Below are positions 51,340 through 59,423 of a stretch of DNA of 64,000 nt, piece by piece (position 1 is the first letter of the stretch; each line of letters begins with the position of its first letter). The stretch lies in contig CAZUJL010000003.1 in the NCBI GenBank assembly GCA_964620045.1, forward strand, positions 170,473 to 234,472, read 5' to 3'. Source of the stretch: VFKU01 sp964620045. GTDB taxonomy: Bacteria > Hydrogenedentota > Hydrogenedentia > Hydrogenedentales > GCA-2746185. The notes below the pieces were generated by a model that was given only the letters and a program-made list of their open reading frames with translations, ran no database searches and was not told the origin of the DNA. The position numbers and the translations under genes are program-made.

Positions 51340-52386
51340 TTAGCGCCCCGCCGCCGTCGCAGCCTTGGAAGGCTCGAGCGTCTTGCCCATGTATTCCACA
51401 AGCGGGCGAATTTCATCCATGAGCTGCGCGAAGCGTTCCGGCTTCAGCGACTGCGCGCCGTCCGAGAAGGCCTCGCTCGGCTTCGGATGCATCTCGATCA
51501 TCAGGCCGTGCGCGCCGGCAACCACCGCCGCCTTCGCCATCGGCGATACATACTCCCACACACCCGTGCCGTGGCTCGGGTCCGCGATCGTCGGCAGATG
51601 CGAAAGCTTGCGCGCAACGGGCACCGCGCTGAGGTCAAACGTATTGCGCGTTTCGGTCTCGAAGGTGCGGATGCCGCGCTCGCACAGCATCACCTGGCGG
51701 TTGCCTTCAGACATGACGTACTCGGCCGACATCAGCCACTCGTTGATCGTCGACATCATGCCGCGCTTCAGGAACACCGGCTTGCGCGTTTTGCCGGCCG
51801 CCATCAGCAGGCCGTAGTTCTGCATGTTGCGCGCGCCGATCTGCAGGATATCCGCGTATTCGCTCACCAGCGGCATCTGCTCCGGCGTCATCACCTCGGT
51901 AATGAACGGCAGGCCATAGGTTTCGCTGGCCTCCTTGAGCAGTTTCAGGCCTTCTTCGGCCATGCCCTGGAAGCTGTAGGGCGAGGTGCGCGGCTTATAC
52001 GCGCCGCCGCGCAGAATGTGGCCGCCCGCTTCCTTCACCGCGTGGGCCGATTCCATGATCTGCTGCTTCGATTCCACCGAGCAGGGCCCCGCCATCACCA
52101 CAAACTGGTTCCCGCCAATCTTGTGCGGGCCCACGGAGATAATCGTGTCTTCCTGGGTGGCTTCGCGGCCGGCCAGCTTAAACGACTTCAGGATCGGGAA
52201 CACGCGCTCCACATGGGGGAGCGATTCCAGGCTCAGCAGGCGCTGCTTGCCGCGCTCGTCGCCGATCGCCGCAATCACCGTCCGCTCGACGCCCTCGATC
52301 AGGTGCGCCTTGTAGCCCAGTTCCTCAATCTTCTTGACCACATTATCGATGTCCTCCTTCTTTCGGGAGGCCATGACGATAACCAT
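51340..52386 (-). CDS. aroF: DAHP synthase, type I-beta with N-terminal regulatory domain
   Basis: A 348-residue 3-deoxy-7-phosphoheptulonate synthase, the first enzyme of aromatic amino-acid synthesis. Residues 1-70 are the ferredoxin-like/ACT-type domain ([23 protein letters not shown]) seen in the Thermotoga enzyme, where it mediates Tyr/Phe feedback. The catalytic barrel shows [55 protein letters not shown] and DPSHGTG. AAGGAG lies 8 bp before the ATG. It heads a leftward operon with scpB and rluB. Confidence 0.97.
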   Translation of the reverse strand: MVIVMASRKKEDIDNVVKKIEELGYKAHLIEGVERTVIAAIGDERGKQRLLSLESLPHVERVFPILKSFKLAGREATQEDTIISVGPHKIGGNQFVVMAGPCSVESKQQIMESAHAVKEAGGHILRGGAYKPRTSPYSFQGMAEEGLKLLKEASETYGLPFITEVMTPEQMPLVSEYADILQIGARNMQNYGLLMAAGKTRKPVFLKRGMMSTINEWLMSAEYVMSEGNRQVMLCERGIRTFETETRNTFDLSAVPVARKLSHLPTIADPSHGTGVWEYVSPMAKAAVVAGAHGLMIEMHPKPSEAFSDGAQSLKPERFAQLMDEIRPLVEYMGKTLEPSKAATAAGR

Positions 52387-52457
52387 AGGGATTCTCCTTG
52401 TGCGGACCGCGAGCCGCAGATGAACGCGCCGACAACCCAACCGACGCGAAGACCCTC

Positions 52458-52487
52458 AGTATAGAGATAAAACATGGAATATTGCAA
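52458..52487 (-). promoter_or_regulatory. Promoter of aroF-scpB-rluB
   Basis: On the minus strand TTGCAA (52487-52482) and TATACT (52463-52458) are 18 bp apart, about 70 bp before the aroF ATG. No leader peptide or attenuator was recognised in the transcript leader. Confidence 0.65.
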
Positions 52488-52610
52488 CGATTTGGAGGCC
52501 ATCCGTGCTGCAAAACGAGGCGTAAAACTTGCGTTCCAAAGCATTTCAGCGATACAGTACTCGCGTGATTTCCCCCGAGGCGGGCGGGGGACTATGGGGG
52601 CTTCAACGGC

Positions 52611-54278
52611 GTGCGGACCGCCTTTTTACGTGAAGAATCCGATCATCGCGGCGCGACGCGTGTCGCCGTAGGTGAGCATTTACTCGTCGGCCGCACCAGC
52701 GACTGCGGCTTCGTCATCAGCGATCCCTCCGCCTCCCGCCACCACGTCGAAATCGTCCGCGAAGGCAACGGCTACGCCTGGCGCGACCTCGAAAGTACCA
52801 ACGGGGTCTACATCAACGACGAAAAAATGCTCGGCGGCTCGCTCGAGCCCGGCGACAAAATCCGCATCGGCGCCACGGTCCTGCGCTTCGAAATGGCCGA
52901 AACCAATCTCCTGGCCGAGGCCTCGCCGGAAGTCATCGCCGCCCAGCTCCAGCGCCTGAGCGGCGCCAACGGCCAACAGACCGGACCGGACGAGGCCGAT
53001 GTGTTGCTCAGCGCGGTCTATTCCGTCATGAACGCGATCGCGTCGGATTACGAACCCTGCGGCCTCGTCGACCGTATTCTGCAGACCACCATGAAGGCCA
53101 TCGGCGGCCAGCGCGGCGCCGTGTTTTTCGCGAATGAAGACGACGAATTGCTGCCCTGCCCGGAGTGCGGGTTTGTCCACGTAATCGAGGACGGCGGGCT
53201 CAAACACGCCGAGCCCGGCGACATCCGCATCAGCCGCACGGTCGCGCAAAAAGTCCTGCGGCGCGGCGAGAGCGTGCTCGTGCGCGATCTGAACGACGAA
53301 GAAAACGTCAATCCCACCGCGAGTGTGCTCGCGCTCGACCTACGCTCGATCATCTGCGCGCCGCTGCGCGGAAAATTCGGAAACATCGGTATCCTCTACA
53401 TGGACACCACGCGCGATCATCCGTACACCCAAGCGCACCAACTGCTGAGTACGGCCGTCGGCAACAGCGCCGGACTCGCGCTCGAAAACGCGCGTCTGCA
53501 TCACGAGATCCTGCAGAAGGAACGCACGGATCAGGAGATCGCGTTTGCGGCCAACATTCAGGAAGGCTTCCTCGTGAGCGAATGGCCGAAAGATGATTCG
53601 CGCTACAACATCTACGCCGAGACGCGTCCCGCGAAAGTGATCGGCGGTGACTTCTACGACTTTGTAAAACTGCGCTCTGGAAAAATTGGGTTGCTCGTTG
53701 GCGACGTAAGCGGCAAAGGCGTGCCCGCCGCGCTCACGATGGCGCAGCTCCTCGCGGAATTCCGCACGCATGCGGCCCTCGGCGCCGAGCCGCTCACGTT
53801 GATCCACGAGTTGAACGTCGCGCAGAGCCGCCGCACGCAGCGCGGTGTGTTTTGCACGCTCTATTACGCGGTGTTCGACCCCGCCACCGGCGAGGTCGTC
53901 TGTGTGAATGCCGGCCACCACCCGGCCCTGTGCGTGCGCAAGCACGGCTGCGAGATGGTCGGCTCGCCGACCGGCCCGCCGATCGGCATATTCGCTGATG
54001 CCACCTGGGAAGAGGGGCGCTACCACCTCGATCCGGGCGACGCTATATATCTCTATACCGACGGCATCGTGGAGGCCCGCGCGGTCACGACTTCGCACGG
54101 GATGGACAAAAAGCCGGAGGAGTATGGCCTGCACGCCCTGCGTCAGTTGACCGAGGATTTCCGCGGCGAAGACCCGCAGGTGGTCGTGCGCGAGGTGTTG
54201 CGCGATGTGTTCCGGTATAGTGAACCCCTTACACCGCACGACGATTGCACGTTGCTGTCGCTAAGGTACCGCGGATGA
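52611..54278 (+). CDS. FHA-GAF-SpoIIE protein phosphatase
   Basis: A 555-residue PP2C-type phosphatase of partner-switching systems. The FHA domain (about 20-95) has VGRTSDCGFVISDPSASRHHVEI, WRDLESTNGVYIND and binds phosphothreonine peptides. A GAF domain occupies about 125-300 (GLVDRILQTTMKAIGGQRGAVFF, CPECG inside it). The SpoIIE domain (about 310-555) has KVIGGDFYDF, VGDVSGKGVPAAL, VNAGHHPAL and LYTDGIVEA, ending HDDCTLLSL with the metal aspartates. The start is GTG 52611, GTG-RTAFLRE matching FHA N termini. It overlaps the RsbW-like gene (ATGA), forming a signalling unit with the STAS gene and the Mla genes beyond. Confidence 0.94.
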   Translation: MRTAFLREESDHRGATRVAVGEHLLVGRTSDCGFVISDPSASRHHVEIVREGNGYAWRDLESTNGVYINDEKMLGGSLEPGDKIRIGATVLRFEMAETNLLAEASPEVIAAQLQRLSGANGQQTGPDEADVLLSAVYSVMNAIASDYEPCGLVDRILQTTMKAIGGQRGAVFFANEDDELLPCPECGFVHVIEDGGLKHAEPGDIRISRTVAQKVLRRGESVLVRDLNDEENVNPTASVLALDLRSIICAPLRGKFGNIGILYMDTTRDHPYTQAHQLLSTAVGNSAGLALENARLHHEILQKERTDQEIAFAANIQEGFLVSEWPKDDSRYNIYAETRPAKVIGGDFYDFVKLRSGKIGLLVGDVSGKGVPAALTMAQLLAEFRTHAALGAEPLTLIHELNVAQSRRTQRGVFCTLYYAVFDPATGEVVCVNAGHHPALCVRKHGCEMVGSPTGPPIGIFADATWEEGRYHLDPGDAIYLYTDGIVEARAVTTSHGMDKKPEEYGLHALRQLTEDFRGEDPQVVVREVLRDVFRYSEPLTPHDDCTLLSLRYRG

Positions 54279-54727
54279 AACAGAACGAAATCATCCTCGA
54301 AGTTTCCGCTGATCCGCGCCTGCTGAGCACCGTGCGCGCCATGGTGCGCAGTTATCTCGCCGAAGCCGGCTTCGATCGCGAGCGCGCCGACGAGGTCGTG
54401 CTCGGCGTCGACGAAGCCTGCACGAACGCCATCCGCCACGGCTGCAAGGGCTGCGAGGATCAGTTTTTCAGCATCGCCTTCCGCAGCGACGACGAATGGA
54501 TCGAAATCCAGTTGGTCGATTCCGGGGAGCCTGCCCCCGAGGAAGTGTTCACGCGCCGCGACCGCGAAGAACCGGGCAGCGTCCACGAAATCCAGCCCGG
54601 CGGCCTCGGCATTCACCTGATCTACCAGGTATTCGACGAAGTAGACTTCTGTCCGGGAAAGAACGAGGGCAACTGTGTCACCATGCGGCTGCGCCGGCCA
54701 CGGTTTGGCCGGCCGCACGAACGCTAG
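54275..54727 (+). CDS. RsbW-like serine kinase / anti-sigma factor
   Basis: A 150-residue GHKL ATPase of the RsbW/SpoIIAB family. The N box is LGVDEACTNAIRHG (about 43-56), the G1 box VDSGEPAP, and the G2 box PGGLGIHLIYQVFDEVDF. Such proteins bind and phosphorylate a STAS partner and may sequester a sigma factor. The ATG at 54275 overlaps the phosphatase stop. A CKGC motif at about 59-62 is unusual. No sigma factor gene lies in the cluster, so the output is probably not a dedicated sigma factor. Confidence 0.93.
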   Translation: MKQNEIILEVSADPRLLSTVRAMVRSYLAEAGFDRERADEVVLGVDEACTNAIRHGCKGCEDQFFSIAFRSDDEWIEIQLVDSGEPAPEEVFTRRDREEPGSVHEIQPGGLGIHLIYQVFDEVDFCPGKNEGNCVTMRLRRPRFGRPHER

Positions 54728-54741
54728 GTGGGAGGCAAGGC

Positions 54742-55062
54742 ATGTCGATTGAAATGGGCGTGCGCGGCGCGAGCGGATGGCACGTCATCGTCGTGCGCGG
54801 GGAAGTGGACCTCAACTCGTCGCCGCAACTGCGCAAGGCCGTCCTCGGCGGGCTCGAAAAGGAGCCGAAGGTCGGGGTCGATCTCAGCGGCGCGGAGTAC
54901 ATGGACAGTTCCGGTGTTGCCACGCTCGTCGAAGCGCTGAAGTCCGCCTCCGACAAAAAGAAAAAATTCGCGCTCGTGAGTCCGAGCGCCGCGGTGATGC
55001 GCGTGCTCGATCTCGCGCGCTTGAGTTCGTTGTTCGATATCCGCGCGTCGCTCGAAAACTAA
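54742..55062 (+). CDS. STAS-domain protein, RsbV/SpoIIAA- or MlaB-like
   Basis: A 106-residue STAS protein (WHVIVVRGEVDLNSSPQLRKAVLGGLEK, then VGVDLSGAEYMDSSGVATLVEAL). Ser57 in DSSG is the residue phosphorylated in SpoIIAA/RsbV, so it can be the substrate of the adjacent kinase and phosphatase. In Mla transporters the STAS subunit MlaB binds the ATPase MlaF, and this gene lies directly before mlaE (39-bp gap). It could serve either role, or both. GGGAGGC lies before the ATG. Confidence 0.93.
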   Translation: MSIEMGVRGASGWHVIVVRGEVDLNSSPQLRKAVLGGLEKEPKVGVDLSGAEYMDSSGVATLVEALKSASDKKKKFALVSPSAAVMRVLDLARLSSLFDIRASLEN

Positions 55063-55101
55063 AGCGCGCATCAGGTTCGTGGTTCAGGGGGGAGTCGGCC
55101 G

Positions 55102-55893
55102 ATGACGGCCATTTTGGGGCACATGGGACGCGCCGCCTTTGGCGGTCTGCGCGCATTTTTCGCCGTCTCGTTGCTGATTGTCGACACCTTCCATTGGGTC
55201 GTTGTGGCCCCGTGGCGCAGCAAAGGCTTCCGCGTCCGTGCCGCGGTCGAGCAGTTTGTCAGTGTCGGGTTCGATGCGCTCCCGATCGTCATGATGATCT
55301 GTTTGCTCGTCGGCGCCATCCTCGCCATGCAGTCCGCCGATTCGCTCGACTCCTTCGGCGTCGATTATCTCGTGCCCGATCTCGTCGCCGTCGCCGCCAT
55401 GCGCGAGCTCAGCCCGCTCATGACCGCTATCCTCATCACCGGCCGCAGCGGCTCCGCGTTCACGGCCGAAATCGGCACCATGAAGGTCTCCGAAGAAATC
55501 GACGCGCTCGACGTGATGGGCCTGAACCCGAACAAATACCTCGTTGCGCCCAAATTCGTGGGCACCATCCTGGCCGTGCCGATGGTTACCGTCGTCGCCA
55601 CCTTTACGATGATTCTCGGCGGTTTCCTGCTCTCGGTCTACTACATCGGCCAGGACGCCGGCACCTACATCCAGCGAACCGCCGACGCCTTCGGTTGGAA
55701 TGACTTTCTCAACGGCACAACGAAAAGCGTCTTCTTCGCGGCCACCATCTGCTGGGTCGGCGTATATCGCGGCTTCCAGACCGAAGGCGGTGCGGGCGAA
55801 GTCGGCCGCATGACGACCTCATCGGTGGTCACCTCCATCTTCATGATCATCGTCGTCGACGTGATCTTCACCTACCTGTTCTTCAAGCCGTGA
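55102..55893 (+). CDS. mlaE: MlaE-type phospholipid transporter permease
   Basis: A 263-residue inner-membrane permease of the MlaE/YrbE family, which with MlaF and MlaD moves phospholipids between the membranes. It has the amphipathic N-terminal helices (FGGLRAFFAVSLLIVDTFHW), the conserved LSPLMTAILITGRSGSAFTAEIGTMKVSEEIDALDVMGLNP cytoplasmic loop and five or so membrane helices, ending IIVVDVIFTYLFF. It lies between the STAS gene and mlaF with a 9-bp gap to the latter. Confidence 0.95.
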   Translation: MTAILGHMGRAAFGGLRAFFAVSLLIVDTFHWVVVAPWRSKGFRVRAAVEQFVSVGFDALPIVMMICLLVGAILAMQSADSLDSFGVDYLVPDLVAVAAMRELSPLMTAILITGRSGSAFTAEIGTMKVSEEIDALDVMGLNPNKYLVAPKFVGTILAVPMVTVVATFTMILGGFLLSVYYIGQDAGTYIQRTADAFGWNDFLNGTTKSVFFAATICWVGVYRGFQTEGGAGEVGRMTTSSVVTSIFMIIVVDVIFTYLFFKP

Positions 55894-55902
55894 GATGATG
55901 CG

Positions 55903-56715
55903 ATGAATCCCCCGGCTCGAGAACCCAACCCAAACCTGATTGAGGTGCGGGACCTCGTCGTGAAATTCGACGAGCGCACGATCCTGGACGGTATCTCGCT
56001 CGACATTCGCCGCGGCGAGACCTTCGTGATTCTCGGTGGCAGTGGCTCCGGAAAAACAACGTTACTGCGCAATCTCGTCGGATTGCTGCGCCCGCACTCC
56101 GGGAAAATCGTGTTCGACGGGCGCGATTTCACGGAAATGGGCGACGACGAGCGTATCCGCGCGCGCCAGCGCATGGGCATGTGTTTCCAGGGTTCCGCGC
56201 TCTTTGGCTCCATGACCGTCGGCGAGAACATCGCCATGCCGCTGCTCGAACATACGCGGCTCGAGAAATCCACCATCGAGATCATGGTCAAAATTAAGCT
56301 GGAGCTCGTCGGCCTGAGCGGTTTCGAGAATTACCTTCCGTCCGAACTCAGTGGCGGCATGAAAAAACGCGCGGGCCTCGCGCGCGCTATGGCCATGGAT
56401 CCGCAGGTGATTTTCTACGATGAACCCTCCGCGGGCCTGGATCCCATCGTCGCGGCCGGTCTGGATGTGCTCATTTGTAAGCTCAAGCGCACATTCGGCC
56501 TCACCAGCGTCGTCGTCACCCACGAATTGCCCAGTGTGGAGGTCATCGCCGACCGCGTATGCTTGTTGCATCGGGGCAAGATCGTCGCGTTGGGTTCGCT
56601 CGAGGAAGTGAAGCAGTCGTCGCATCCATATGTACGTCAGTTTTTCGAACGCCGCGCCAGCGAGGAAAAAGATACGGGCGAGGCCTATTTGCAGGCAATC
56701 ACGGGACACGCGTGA
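55903..56715 (+). CDS. mlaF: MlaF-type ABC ATPase
   Basis: A 270-residue ATPase with Walker A GGSGSGKTTLLRN, signature LSGGMKKRAGLARAMAMDPQVIFYDEPSAGLDP (Walker B included) and the H-loop VTHELPS. SGGMKKR and AGLDP are characteristic of MlaF/Ttg2A. The C-terminal 25 residues after the core are helical, as in MlaF proteins that bind MlaB through this region and the helical domain. Confidence 0.95.
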   Translation: MNPPAREPNPNLIEVRDLVVKFDERTILDGISLDIRRGETFVILGGSGSGKTTLLRNLVGLLRPHSGKIVFDGRDFTEMGDDERIRARQRMGMCFQGSALFGSMTVGENIAMPLLEHTRLEKSTIEIMVKIKLELVGLSGFENYLPSELSGGMKKRAGLARAMAMDPQVIFYDEPSAGLDPIVAAGLDVLICKLKRTFGLTSVVVTHELPSVEVIADRVCLLHRGKIVALGSLEEVKQSSHPYVRQFFERRASEEKDTGEAYLQAITGHA

Positions 56716-56751
56716 TCACAATGAAAAGTAGCGAGGGGGGCGCCATTCGGC

Positions 56752-57831
56752 ATGCCGGTTGAACGCAAGAGTTTTACGGGAACGGAGATCCGCGCGGGAC
56801 TCATGGTCCTGATCTCGGGAATTATTCTGCTCGCGTTTATCGCGGCCATTCTCCGGTTCCGTCCGCAAGTCGCGCACAATGTCTACTACGTCTCGATGAG
56901 CGACATCGCTGGACTCAATCGCGCCGCAGAAGTTCGCTTTGGCGGCATGGTCGTCGGCCGGGTCACCGCTGTCGAACCGAATCCCGACAACCGCACGCAA
57001 ATGCGCATTACGGCGAAAGTAAACGAGGACACACCGGTGAACGGCGCCAGCCGCGCCTACGTCGGCCAGGTCAGCCTCACGGCGGAAAAGCATCTCGAAA
57101 TTACCACCGGCACGCCCGACGCCCCGCTGCTGCCTTCCGGCAGTTCGCTCGACACCACCACGGCCGCCGGCATGTTCGGTGATCTCTCCGGACTCACCAA
57201 CAGCGTCCAGCAACTCATCTCCGATGTGCAGGTGCTGCTCGGCGTCAGCGACGGCATGGGCAATCGCACGCTGGACGCCGCCGAAGCGCGCACCATCGCC
57301 GACATCTTCGCGCAACTCGACGGCGTGATGGGCGATCTGCGCCTCGTGATGGGTGTCACCGACGACGCCGGAAACCCCTTGCCCGAGGCGGACCGCCGCA
57401 CGATCAACGATCTGATGGGCGATCTCGACAGCACGCTGGACGAAGGCAAGTCGCTGATGACCGACGTGCGCGGTGTGCTCGATGAAAACAAGCAGGGGAT
57501 CACGGACCTCCTCGCCGAAGCCAAGAAACTTAGCGAGTCCGCCGGCAGTCTCGTCGACAACATGGACGACCTGCTCGCCGACAACCGCGAGAACATCGAC
57601 GCCACGCTGGCCAGCACGCGAGACGCCGTCGCCAAGGTCAGCGATCTCATGGCCGACGTGAAGAATCTCGTCGCCACCTTGCAGACCACGCTAGAACGCA
57701 ACGGCCCCGGATTTGAAGAAACGATTGCAACGCTGAACAATACGCTGCGCAATCTCGAAGAACTCACCCGCACCCTGGCCGATCAGCCGCAGTCGATCAT
57801 TCGCGGCAAAGAACCGGTCGGGCGCCAGTAG
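56752..57831 (+). CDS. mlaD: MlaD-family MCE-domain protein
   Basis: A 359-residue substrate-binding subunit. After a short cytoplasmic stretch one helix (AGLMVLISGIILLAFIAAIL) anchors it, then the MCE domain (about 40-120: YVSMSDIAGLNRAAEVRFGGMVVGRVTAVE ... AYVGQVSLTAEKHLEI). A long C-terminal helical region (130-340, repeats such as NDLMGDLDSTLDEGKSLMTDV) should form the periplasmic needle or tunnel. It is much longer than E. coli MlaD (183 residues), more like PqiB/YebT arrangement or Mce-type tails. MlaC is not encoded. Confidence 0.93.
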   Translation: MPVERKSFTGTEIRAGLMVLISGIILLAFIAAILRFRPQVAHNVYYVSMSDIAGLNRAAEVRFGGMVVGRVTAVEPNPDNRTQMRITAKVNEDTPVNGASRAYVGQVSLTAEKHLEITTGTPDAPLLPSGSSLDTTTAAGMFGDLSGLTNSVQQLISDVQVLLGVSDGMGNRTLDAAEARTIADIFAQLDGVMGDLRLVMGVTDDAGNPLPEADRRTINDLMGDLDSTLDEGKSLMTDVRGVLDENKQGITDLLAEAKKLSESAGSLVDNMDDLLADNRENIDATLASTRDAVAKVSDLMADVKNLVATLQTTLERNGPGFEETIATLNNTLRNLEELTRTLADQPQSIIRGKEPVGRQ

Positions 57832-57846
57832 CCCAAGGAGAACCGA

Positions 57847-58440
57847 ATGCGCCAACCGCTCGGATGCGTCACATGGATCGGCCTCATGCTTTTTGTCATC
57901 TCGCTCGCGGGCTGCGCGTCCGCGCCGCAATACAAGTACTACACGCTCGACATGCGCACGAGCGGCGAGGCCACGCCCACGGCGCAACTCGATACGGTAA
58001 AAGTCGCCGTGGCCGATTCGCTGAACCGCCCGGAGATCATGATCCGCACCTCGCCAACGCAAATCGAGTACTACGCCGTGGATCGCTGGGCCAGCGGCAT
58101 CAGCGAGCAAATCACCGAGAAACTCCTCGCCGAGTTCGGGAAAGCACCCGCCGGCGCACCCTCGCTATGGCTCGAGGTCCTGGTGCTCGCGTTTGAACAG
58201 GTCGACACGGCCTCGGGCGCCGACGTTCGCGTGAAATTGGATGTGCACGGCGGGTGGTATAACGACGGTCGTCAGGTGTCCGACCTGCACAAAGCGTTCG
58301 AGCGCACGGAACACGCCGCATCGGCCAATGCCGCGGCCGTTGTCGAAGCGCTCAGCCGCACGGTGGAGTTGATCGCCGCGGACATCGCCAAGGAGTCCGC
58401 GTTCCAGGCGGAAAACTACAAGTCCAATCAAGGGAACTGA
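57847..58440 (+). CDS. PqiC-like ABC-transport auxiliary lipoprotein
   Basis: A 197-residue lipoprotein. The signal ends SLAGC, so the protein is lipidated at that cysteine, probably for the outer membrane. The mature domain is the ABC_trans_aux type: YYTLDM at the start, VKVAVADSLNRPEIMIRTSPTQIEYYAVDRWASGISEQITEKLLAEF and a later WYNDGRQVSDLHKAFERTEHA, as in PqiC. It presumably caps the MlaD tunnel at the outer membrane in place of MlaC/MlaA. Confidence 0.9.
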   Translation: MRQPLGCVTWIGLMLFVISLAGCASAPQYKYYTLDMRTSGEATPTAQLDTVKVAVADSLNRPEIMIRTSPTQIEYYAVDRWASGISEQITEKLLAEFGKAPAGAPSLWLEVLVLAFEQVDTASGADVRVKLDVHGGWYNDGRQVSDLHKAFERTEHAASANAAAVVEALSRTVELIAADIAKESAFQAENYKSNQGN

Positions 58441-58458
58441 CGTCGGATCGTTTCGGAA

Positions 58459-59259
58459 ATGACGACACCCGATCACAAAAACGAGCGCCTCACCGAATTC
58501 GAGCGCGCGGTGTGTTACGACACGCTGCCAAACGTCACGCGCCCCGTCACGCTCGGCCTCATCGCGCTCTACGCGATCCTCCTGATCGCATCGTTCCTGC
58601 TCATGGCCTACGGCCTCCGCACGGATCATCCGCGCTGGGAACTCTGGGGTCCGCGTCTCTTCGGCCTCGTCGTCGCGTTCGGCCTCGTCGGATTCACCCT
58701 GCGCGCCATCGCCAACTCCGTTCGCAAGCGCGCCACGCTCGCCGAAGCCGGCGTCATGCCGAATGTCGAATCCGGTTTCGATGCGCTTCCCGATCCTTTC
58801 GCCGGCCACGCGCTCTTGCGTTTCTACCGCGACCAAGCCGCCGGCCCGCGCGTCGTCACTGGAAACCGTGGCGAGATCGCCTACACGATTGTCCCGCGCG
58901 ATTCCGGCCACGCCTGGGACATCCAGGATCCCACCGGCGAACGCGTCTTCCGCGTGGAAGCCGCCGCGCCCTCCCGCAGCTTTAGTTTTGACGCCGGCAC
59001 ACCCAGCGCCCTGCGCATCCTGCGTGGCGATTCGGAATCCGGCAACGTCGTCCGCCGCTGGAGCCTGGGCCCCGGCCGCGTGGAAATCTGCCGAGCCCGT
59101 CAACCCGAAAAGCCGCTCGTGTTTCGCGCCGGGGCCATTTTCGACGGCGAAGCCCTCGTCGGCCGCATCTATTCGATTCGCAACTACCTGTATTTGGACG
59201 TAAAACAGTCCTATGTGGACGACAGCCTGTTGGCCTTTTATTTCTGTATGCTCGCCTGA
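58459..59259 (+). CDS. Membrane protein with LURP/scramblase-like C-terminal domain
   Basis: A 266-residue protein with two transmembrane helices in the first half (about 30-53, LGLIALYAILLIASFLLMAYGL; and 65-88, LFGLVVAFGLVGFTLRAIA). The second half is beta-rich (GPRVVTGNRGEIAYTIVPRDSGHAWDIQDPTGERVFRVE, YSIRNYLYLDVKQSYVDDSLLAFYF) and resembles a tubby/LURP-like barrel by its strand pattern and 'DPTGErvfrve' start; this assignment is tentative. It is the last gene of the Mla-like operon (18 bp from the lipoprotein), so a role in lipid handling is plausible. Confidence 0.72.
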   Translation: MTTPDHKNERLTEFERAVCYDTLPNVTRPVTLGLIALYAILLIASFLLMAYGLRTDHPRWELWGPRLFGLVVAFGLVGFTLRAIANSVRKRATLAEAGVMPNVESGFDALPDPFAGHALLRFYRDQAAGPRVVTGNRGEIAYTIVPRDSGHAWDIQDPTGERVFRVEAAAPSRSFSFDAGTPSALRILRGDSESGNVVRRWSLGPGRVEICRARQPEKPLVFRAGAIFDGEALVGRIYSIRNYLYLDVKQSYVDDSLLAFYFCMLA

Positions 59260-59312
59260 AATCTCCGCCTGACCCCAACCGGCGGGGTTCGATATATTTC
59301 CGTATCAACATC

Positions 59313-59341
59313 TTGTCGTCAGCGTGCCGTCGTGCTACTAT
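59313..59341 (+). promoter_or_regulatory. Promoter of the amidase gene
   Basis: TTGTCG (59313-59318) and TACTAT (59336-59341) are 17 bp apart. The start codon is GTG at 59424, giving an untranslated leader of about 75 bases. Confidence 0.6.
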
Positions 59342-59423
59342 AGGCACGTCTCGCCCACGCTGAGGACGAGATCTAGGGGAGGCCTCGGGGGAAACGCGGC
59401 CGGCCCCAGTCGGGGGTACTTGC

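Noticed and set aside
52594..52671. Small open frame starting at ATG 52594, GGG-rich region before the FHA gene
   Set aside because: Short, without ribosome-site logic, and overlapping the FHA N terminus in another frame.
54275..55062. Reading the RsbW/STAS pair as a dedicated anti-sigma system
   Set aside because: No sigma factor gene lies in the cluster and the next gene is mlaE, so a sigma target is not supported by context, though it is not excluded.
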